This document shows, one piece after another, positions 5,522 to 10,108 of a stretch of 10,108 nucleotides of DNA. The stretch spans positions 1-10,108 of the forward strand of contig CAIYBQ010000579.1 in NCBI GenBank assembly GCA_903924445.1, in the 5' to 3' direction. The position numbers and the translations under genes were made by a program. This stretch comes from an uncultured Armatimonadota bacterium. Its GTDB lineage: Bacteria > Armatimonadota > Armatimonadia > Armatimonadales > Armatimonadaceae. Below the pieces are notes generated by a model, which had not been told where the DNA came from, did no database searches, and saw only the letters and a list, made by a program, of their open reading frames with translations. The stretch's first letter is position 1; each line of letters opens with the position of its first letter.

Positions 5522-6829
5522 TCAATTCACAGATACTGGAATATCTCCCCGCACCTTATACGCCTTGGCAATTCCGGCAATGGCTTCCTTGTCACCGGGG
5601 AGCAGTGTCAGGACGTGTTGCCATTCGAGAATGGCGCGTGGGATGCGTCCATGCTGCATGCAGTGGCGTGCGACGGCCTTGTGAGCATCCGCATTTGGCA
5701 TATCCTGCCCTGCGGTCGTGACCAGCTTCATGTATTCTTCACCGATCGCCAGCTCGCGGGTGGCCTCATCCATAATCCTGGATCCCTCGGCCCGCTTGCC
5801 ACTGCGATTCAACAACGATGCGTACTGAATTCTCAGCTGCCCCGTGTCTGGGCTCTTTTTATAGACACCCGCATAGATTTTGACAGCATCCGCATCACGC
5901 CCCATAAACTGGTAGATTCGCCCCATCTGAAATTGTGCATCAGGAGAGTCAGGCGCCTGCTCAAGATAAAACTTGGCAACATCCTCGGCGACCTTAAGCA
6001 GTTCCTTACGCTGGTCGGAGCGGGCCGTGTACTTACGAAGAATTGCTTCGAGCTTTGCCGATGTAATAGAGCTCTCCGTCGGCGCAAGTGCAGCCGCCTT
6101 ATCAAAGGTTGCTATCGCATCATCGTAGCGGAGCTGCGCGATTCTATTACGTCCAAGGAGGAGGTGGATACGCCAGTCATTCGGGCGCAGACTATCAGCC
6201 TTTTGCAAGTCCTGTTCGGCGGCCTTGACATTGCCAACCTGCTCATGCACCAATGCGCTTGCGAGGTAGGGTTCAGCACTGTTTGGTTCAAGCTTTTTCG
6301 CACGGGTTACGTTTGCCTGACAGGTTTTTTGCCAGCCGAGCAACGCCTCCAAAAATGCGACGCGCAGAATGGATGAAACACTGTCGGGAGCGATGCGCAG
6401 CGCAATCCGTGCGTGCTCCATCGCTTTGTCCTGCCAGCCGATACGCTCATACAGGGATGCGATACCGCCGTGGAAGGCTTCATCTTTCCCGAGGGCTGGA
6501 TCCTTACGCGCAGAAATACTAAGTTCCTGCAGCAGCTGAGCAGCACGCTTGGAGTTACCGTGTGAGAGGAAGAAGCGTGCAGCTTCCATCCGGGTTTCGA
6601 TGGTCACTCCCGGATCTACGAGGGATGCCTCAATATCTTTTGCTTCGGCATTTTGGGATGTTAGCGCCGTGAGGTGTTTCTCGTAGGCTTGGCGTTGACG
6701 GCGGGCATCGGATGTCGCCTTCCACTGCTTCATTTGCCAGGGAATAGATGCGATACCTGCGATGAGTACAAAAGCAAAGAGGCCGAGTACCCGTTTGTCG
6801 GGTGCCCGGCCATTGGACAAGTTTGTCAT
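5522..6829 (-). CDS. Membrane-anchored tetratricopeptide-repeat (TPR) protein
   Basis: A 435-residue protein with an uncleaved-type anchor: after a polar, basic start (MTNLSNGRAPDKR), residues 14-30 (VLGLFAFVLIAGIASIP) form one membrane segment, followed by a charged coiled stretch. The rest is helical with TPR signatures. Clear units are at about 117-150 (ASLYERIGWQDKAMEHARIA), 184-217 (AEPYLASALVHEQVGNVKAA), 218-251 (LLLGRNRIAQLRYDDAI), 294-327 (FQMGRIYQFMGRDADAVKI) and 383-416; the stretches between are probably degenerate repeats. TPR arrays are docking scaffolds, here presumably facing the periplasm. It is the last gene of the minus-strand unit, 30 bases after the lipoprotein stop; no strong Shine-Dalgarno precedes the ATG (only GGATTGAAG), which suggests coupling or leaderless-like weak initiation. 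A role with the prepilin and lipoprotein is inferred from gene order only. Confidence 0.85.
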   Translation of the reverse strand: MTNLSNGRAPDKRVLGLFAFVLIAGIASIPWQMKQWKATSDARRQRQAYEKHLTALTSQNAEAKDIEASLVDPGVTIETRMEAARFFLSHGNSKRAAQLLQELSISARKDPALGKDEAFHGGIASLYERIGWQDKAMEHARIALRIAPDSVSSILRVAFLEALLGWQKTCQANVTRAKKLEPNSAEPYLASALVHEQVGNVKAAEQDLQKADSLRPNDWRIHLLLGRNRIAQLRYDDAIATFDKAAALAPTESSITSAKLEAILRKYTARSDQRKELLKVAEDVAKFYLEQAPDSPDAQFQMGRIYQFMGRDADAVKIYAGVYKKSPDTGQLRIQYASLLNRSGKRAEGSRIMDEATRELAIGEEYMKLVTTAGQDMPNADAHKAVARHCMQHGRIPRAILEWQHVLTLLPGDKEAIAGIAKAYKVRGDIPVSVN

Positions 6830-6859
6830 TTACAGCTTCAATCCGCGTGGTCGGTGGGA

Positions 6860-7156
6860 TTAGTTACCCTTGAAGAAGGTTGTACCACCACCGGGTGCAC
6901 CATATGGAGCACCGCCGCCGGGAGCGCCCTGACCACCAGGTCCACCAGGACGTTGGTTGGCCAAGTTTGCCGGAGGCATTCTTTGAGCCTTGATGCGGTC
7001 GATCTCGGACTGATTTGGCTGAGCGCCTGCCGGGAGCATGTCGGATCCCTTAGCGCCACCAGTCGAAGTCGTTTCTGCGTCCTTGCTGCAGCCGGTGCAT
7101 AGGGCACCGGCTACAACAAAAATCGCGACCGCAAGTGTCCAGCGGTCAACGCTCAT
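6860..7156 (-). CDS. Small Gly/Pro-rich lipoprotein
   Basis: A 98-residue protein. Its N-terminus MSVDRWTLAVAIFVVAGA leads to LCTGCSK: a type II signal peptide with probable lipidation at Cys23 (TGC at -2 to +1; the -3 residue is Cys rather than the usual Leu, with Leu one place earlier). The mature part is polar, with a charged helix-like segment (QSEIDRIKAQRM, 49-60), then a low-complexity tail rich in Gly, Pro and Ala (about 70-91), ending FFKGN. I recognise no family. The ATG lies two bases after the stop of the prepilin gene, and GGAG within the end of that gene sits 10 bases before the ATG, so translation is probably coupled. It is likely an envelope lipoprotein working with the prepilin-like protein and the TPR protein downstream; that is inferred from operon position. 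The tail resembles flexible linkers rather than an enzyme. Confidence 0.75.
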   Translation of the reverse strand: MSVDRWTLAVAIFVVAGALCTGCSKDAETTSTGGAKGSDMLPAGAQPNQSEIDRIKAQRMPPANLANQRPGGPGGQGAPGGGAPYGAPGGGTTFFKGN

Positions 7157-7158
7157 TA

Positions 7159-7992
7159 CTACTTAACTCCGTAGTAGCTTGCGCGAACGTTACCAGCTTG
7201 GTTGAACTTAGCATGGCCATCTGCGAAGCCGACATTGGAACCACGTGTGTGAATAGCGCTGCTATCATCCCATGCACCTGGGAACTGACCCGATCCAGCT
7301 GGGGAGCCGGAACAAGCGTTTCCGTAGTAGTTAGGAATTTTGCTGTCGGTCTTTGCCCATGCAAGACGTGGGATACGGAAGTTCTGGCGGGCATCGTTTG
7401 GACGTCCAGCATTTTCCCAGTTTACCCAGTCGCCGTAGCAGTCCCAGCTCGAGAGAGCCGAGATCATGTCACCGACGATGAAGGTGTCAGCTGGCTTGTC
7501 CATAGCAGCGATGCTTGGGAACGAGTAGGTCAATGGCTCGTTGGAACCATAGGAGAGGTACTCATTGTCCAGAATCGTGTTACGTCCAACTGGCTGTGCA
7601 CCGGTGTTGTCATAGACAAACCATCCGTTGTCACGGAAGCGAACCTTGGTGGTCGCCGATGGACAGGAGTAAACCTTTCCATTTTTGACGTATGGGTAGA
7701 TCGCGTAGTACCAAATGGTGGTTGCGTTGTTCGGGCTGTACCAACCCTTGTCACCCCAGTTAGTGGAGTAGTTTTGGTCCCAGCGCCATTCTGGGAAGGT
7801 CTCATCGTAGTCTTGGGAATACATCATCATGCCGAGGGTCAGCTGCTTGATGTTCGAGAGACAAGATGCTCCACGGGCCTTTTCACGGGCTTGCGCGAAA
7901 ACAGGGAAGAGAATTGCGGCGAGAATTGCGATGATGGCGATAACCACCAAAAGCTCAATGAGTGTAAATCCAGCATTGGATCTTGACTTCAT
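7159..7992 (-). CDS. Prepilin-type DUF1559 protein with H-X9-DG motif
   Basis: A 277-residue type IV pilin/pseudopilin-like protein. The ATG at 7990-7992 is chosen because AAAGGA lies 9 bases upstream; a TTG 18 bases earlier is in frame but would place the binding site inside the gene. The leader is MKSRSNAG with prepilin-peptidase cleavage before Phe9, Glu at +5 (FTLIE), then the long hydrophobic helix LLVVIAIIAILAAILFPVF. The helix continues with AQAREKAR, SCLSN and MYSQDYDE, typical of DUF1559 (SBP_bac_10-type) proteins. The C-terminus carries His248-x9-Asp258-Gly259 (HTRGSNVGFADG), the family's H-X9-DG signature. Such proteins occur in large paralogous families in Planctomycetes and Armatimonadota; their role in a pilus or secretion structure is not settled. 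First gene of the unit with the lipoprotein and TPR genes. A long open frame on the opposite strand over the same bases is a coding shadow. Confidence 0.93.
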   Translation of the reverse strand: MKSRSNAGFTLIELLVVIAIIAILAAILFPVFAQAREKARGASCLSNIKQLTLGMMMYSQDYDETFPEWRWDQNYSTNWGDKGWYSPNNATTIWYYAIYPYVKNGKVYSCPSATTKVRFRDNGWFVYDNTGAQPVGRNTILDNEYLSYGSNEPLTYSFPSIAAMDKPADTFIVGDMISALSSWDCYGDWVNWENAGRPNDARQNFRIPRLAWAKTDSKIPNYYGNACSGSPAGSGQFPGAWDDSSAIHTRGSNVGFADGHAKFNQAGNVRASYYGVK

Positions 7993-8035
7993 AGCATTGC
8001 ATCCTTTCAAGTGAATGGAACAGATACTGCAGTAC

Positions 8036-8051
8036 CTAACAACAGTGTTAG
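8036..8051 (-). promoter_or_regulatory. 5'-leader hairpin of the prepilin transcript
   Basis: CTAACA (8036-8041) and TGTTAG (8046-8051) form a perfect 6-bp stem with a 4-base loop. It lies 44 bases before the prepilin ATG and 9 bases after the candidate -10 hexamer, so it could sit at the very 5' end of the mRNA (stability element) or act as an operator. The hairpin is seen in the sequence; its role is inferred. Confidence 0.3.
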
Positions 8052-8059
8052 ATTAGTGC

Positions 8060-8090
8060 ATAATACCTACGAATCAGCGTAATTGCACAA
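8060..8090 (-). promoter_or_regulatory. Candidate promoter of the prepilin operon
   Basis: On the minus strand TATTAT (8060-8065) is a good -10 hexamer. The best -35 is TTGTGC (8085-8090) at a long 19-base spacing, so the match is imperfect. The position, about 68 bases before the prepilin ATG, is reasonable. Codings of sigma preference in this lineage are unknown to me, so confidence is low. Confidence 0.3.
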
Positions 8091-8192
8091 TATGAGTATT
8101 TGATTAATTTTGAGTGAACATCAGCGATTATTTGCGATATCCACACTCTATTTTTGTCAACCGCGTGGGTCTTCATTAGGTTGATTTTCACT

Positions 8193-8248
8193 ATCCGATG
8201 TCAACATCATCCGGATAAGGCAACCAGAATGTGGCAACACTCCTTATC
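8193..8248. promoter_or_regulatory. Inverted repeats upstream of the right-hand GH43 gene (operator candidates)
   Basis: GATAAGG (8214-8220) and CCTTATC (8242-8248) are perfect 7-bp inverted arms 21 bases apart, giving a centre-to-centre distance of 28 bases. Just before them, ATCCGATG-TCAA-CATC-AT-CCGGAT (8193-8216) forms an imperfect dyad with a perfect GATG-TCAA-CATC core. The arms lie 49-104 bases before the GH43 ATG. Sugar-utilisation genes are often controlled by repressors binding such dyads; no regulator gene is in the window. Confidence 0.35.
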
Positions 8249-8296
8249 AGAGGCTAATATCCCGCATCCCGCCCCTGCGATAGGACATAAAGCCAA

Positions 8297-10108
8297 ATGC
8301 CGGAACCACTTTTACCAACATCTTGGACCGCTGATAACGGTAATGGCACATTCAGTAACCCGCTCTTCTTCGATGAGTTTTCAGACCCGGACATGATCCG
8401 CGTGGGAAGCGATTACTACCTCACCGGGACCACGATGCACACCAGCCCGGGGCTTCCCGTTCTGCATTCGAAAGACCTTGTAAACTGGACGCTACTCTCG
8501 TACGCCAGCGACCGCCTCGACCTTGGACCCGAATTCCGCCTCGAGAATGGCAAAGACATTTACGGAAGGGGCATCTGGGCGCCAAGCTTCCGCCATCACA
8601 ATGGCATCTTTTACATCTTTGCAAACGTAACGGGTTTCCCGACGCTTGTTTACACAGCGAGCAAACCGACAGGCCCTTGGAAACGCACCACCATGAAACG
8701 GGGCTTCCACGATTTATCAGTCTTGTTCGATGATGATGGCAAAACCTACATCGCGTGGGGTTACCGCGATATTCGTATCGCTGAGCTAAATGACACCCTA
8801 GATGACATCATCCCCGGGACAGAACGAGCACCGTTTGGCCCAGAGTCCATCATGGGCGAGGGTGCGCACTTCCTGAAAATAAACGGGATGTACTACATCA
8901 TCAGTGCCTGGTACGCCGGCGGCTTCCGAATGCCATGCGCGCGTGCTAAGTCCCCTTTTGGCCCATATGAAGTCATCGATTCCATCAGCACCGGAGAGGC
9001 TTTCGGGATCACGCAAGGCTATCGCCTCCGCTCGGACAAAGGCGGCAAGTTCGATATCAGCGCTCCGGATCCACGCCGGGATGGCATCGCAACCGCCATC
9101 CACCAAGGCGGTATCGTCGATACAAAGAGCGGCGAGTGGTGGGGTTACTCGATGATGGATGCCAATTCCATTGGGCGGCTGACGTGTCTGTCACCCATCA
9201 CGTGGGTGGATGGCTGGCCGATGTTCGGTCTCCCCGGCAATGTTGGCCGTACCCCGCGCACGTGGGTCAAGCCAACAACCGGCGCACGGACTAAGCCGAC
9301 GGCACCCTACACCCGCAGCGATTCCTTCAACGGGCCAAAGCTCGCGAATGTCTGGCAGTGGAATCACCACCCGGATGACAGCAAGTGGTCGCTCAAAACC
9401 CGGCGGGGCTGGCTAAGCCTCACGCCGCAATCATCCCCAGACTTCTGGCATGCGAAAAACACACTAACACAGCGCGCCATCGGGCCAAAATCCACCGTCA
9501 CCGTAACCATCGATTCAGCAAAGCTCATCCCCGGGGATGTCGCAGGGCTTGGTTTGCTGAACCATCCGTATGCGTGGATTGGCATTCGCCGCACCGTCAA
9601 TGGCGAGCATCACCTCACGATGTTCCATCAGGAAACGGGCAATGAAACATCCGTCGCGTTGCCGAAACCCGTCATCCAGCTGCAGGCAGAGTGTGACTTC
9701 CTAAGCGAGATGGCGACGTTCTCGTGGAGTGTTGATGGTTTGACATGGCAGGTGCTTGGCAGCCCATTCCGGATGGTCTTTCAGCTCCGGACATTTCAGG
9801 GCGTCCGCTACGCTCTCTTTGCGTACAACACCCTTGGCAACAGCGGCGGCCGGGCGGATTTCAGCAACTTCACGGTGGACGAGCCAGCTCCCCGCGGAAC
9901 CCTGACTCCAATCCCGTATGGACAGGTCGTGTGTATCGAAAATGCGACTTCCGGGCACACCCTCGCCGGATCCGGGCAGCGTTTGATTAGCATTCCGGCA
10001 AGCAATGACAACGGCACAAGCTTTAGAATCATCGATGTAAAACACGGCCGTGTCGCCCTCCGGCATGTGGACACAGGCGGCTTTGTGACCGTTTCAGGAC
10101 TGGGCAAT
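8297..10108 (+). CDS. GH43 glycosidase with C-terminal beta-sandwich and beginning beta-trefoil, partial
   Basis: The frame is open from the ATG at 8297 to the window end: 604 codons, no stop. A stop codon at 8288-8290 fixes the start, and AGGA (8282-8285) lies 11 bases before it. The protein begins MPEPLLPTSWTADNG with no signal peptide. Residues about 20-315 are a GH43 propeller with a full triad: base Asp30 (FSDPDMIRVGSDYYL), pKa modulator Asp139 (FHDLSVLFDDDGKTYIAWG) and acid Glu188 (MGEGAHF). His269 in HQGGIVDTKSGEWWGY is the usual central histidine. Residues about 338-528 (RSDSFNGPKLANVWQWNHHP to RADFSNFTVDE) are the GH43_C2-type concanavalin sandwich of beta-xylosidases and exo-arabinofuranosidases. 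From about 540 (GQVVCIENATSGHTLAG...VALRHVDTGGFVTVSG) a fascin- or AbfB-like beta-trefoil seems to start. Likely role: exo-release of xylose or arabinose from hemicellulose oligomers. Confidence 0.9.
   Translation, partial: MPEPLLPTSWTADNGNGTFSNPLFFDEFSDPDMIRVGSDYYLTGTTMHTSPGLPVLHSKDLVNWTLLSYASDRLDLGPEFRLENGKDIYGRGIWAPSFRHHNGIFYIFANVTGFPTLVYTASKPTGPWKRTTMKRGFHDLSVLFDDDGKTYIAWGYRDIRIAELNDTLDDIIPGTERAPFGPESIMGEGAHFLKINGMYYIISAWYAGGFRMPCARAKSPFGPYEVIDSISTGEAFGITQGYRLRSDKGGKFDISAPDPRRDGIATAIHQGGIVDTKSGEWWGYSMMDANSIGRLTCLSPITWVDGWPMFGLPGNVGRTPRTWVKPTTGARTKPTAPYTRSDSFNGPKLANVWQWNHHPDDSKWSLKTRRGWLSLTPQSSPDFWHAKNTLTQRAIGPKSTVTVTIDSAKLIPGDVAGLGLLNHPYAWIGIRRTVNGEHHLTMFHQETGNETSVALPKPVIQLQAECDFLSEMATFSWSVDGLTWQVLGSPFRMVFQLRTFQGVRYALFAYNTLGNSGGRADFSNFTVDEPAPRGTLTPIPYGQVVCIENATSGHTLAGSGQRLISIPASNDNGTSFRIIDVKHGRVALRHVDTGGFVTVSGLGN

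Larger units (their letters stand above)
7993..8296. other. Divergent regulatory region between the prepilin operon and the right-hand GH43 gene
   Basis: This 304-base stretch is AT-rich towards the prepilin side (about 8040-8160) and holds no supported gene. It contains a candidate prepilin promoter and 5' hairpin, an isolated perfect TTGACA on the minus strand (8155-8160) without a good -10 at normal spacing, and inverted repeats before the GH43 gene. A plus-strand frame of 80 codons starting at 8154 overlaps the GH43 start in another frame and has no protein-like features. Confidence 0.6.

Noticed and set aside
5615..6376. Plus-strand open frame of 253 codons
   Set aside because: Antisense to the TPR gene, whose repeats are clear; no motif or start signal supports the opposite frame.
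7135..7986. Plus-strand open frame of 283 codons antisense to the prepilin gene
   Set aside because: It mirrors the prepilin gene almost base for base, has no recognisable domain or ribosome binding site, and the minus-strand product is unmistakable.
8154..8396. 80-codon plus-strand frame before the right-hand GH43
   Set aside because: Overlaps the GH43 coding start in another frame, composition is not protein-like, and no ribosome binding site is seen.
1..10108. CRISPR array, tRNA, rRNA, insertion sequence or phage genes
   Set aside because: Searched by eye in the intergenic stretches on both strands; no regularly spaced repeats, cloverleaf-like segments, terminal inverted repeats or integrase/transposase motifs were found.

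Overview
The window looks like bacterial chromosome of about 50% GC, most likely from the phylum Armatimonadota. The main evidence is the prepilin at 7159-7992. Its N-terminus (GFTLIELLVVIAIIAILAA, then ILFPVFAQAREKAR, SCLSN and MYSQDYDE) is the form I associate with DUF1559 proteins of that phylum. DUF1559 proteins also occur in Planctomycetes and Verrucomicrobia, so the taxon is an inference. I see no tRNA, rRNA, CRISPR array, transposase or prophage gene.

Layout from left to right: (1) the first 48 codons of a STAS-domain protein on the minus strand, running off the left edge; (2) a divergent plus-strand CE1-type esterase (276-1145); (3) a P-loop kinase-like protein (1239-1799); (4) an intergenic stretch with several small dyads, then an FkbM-family methyltransferase (2066-2875); (5) a convergent minus-strand multidomain GH43 glycosidase (2984-4792); (6) a divergent secreted fasciclin-domain protein (4961-5461) ending in a strong hairpin terminator; (7) a minus-strand three-gene unit transcribed in the order prepilin-like DUF1559 protein, Gly-rich lipoprotein, membrane-anchored TPR protein (7992 down to 5522); (8) a divergent regulatory region of about 300 bases; (9) a second plus-strand GH43 glycosidase (8297 to beyond the right edge) with a C-terminal beta-sandwich and the start of what looks like a beta-trefoil.

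Two functional themes stand out. The esterase and the two GH43 enzymes fit stripping of side chains and debranching of arabinoxylan-type hemicellulose. All three keep complete catalytic triads, yet none starts with a convincing Sec signal peptide. The prepilin, lipoprotein and TPR genes are spaced 2 and 30 bases apart and look like one envelope-associated operon. The P-loop kinase and FkbM genes show no functional link to either theme and have a different short-word composition, which may mean a different origin.

No clearly new defence or mobile system is visible. The items most worth a second look are the prepilin-lipoprotein-TPR cassette, the domain order of the minus-strand GH43, the dyads in front of the right-hand GH43, and a roughly threefold excess of the pentamer GGATG/CATCC that is nearly absent across about 1020-3000.
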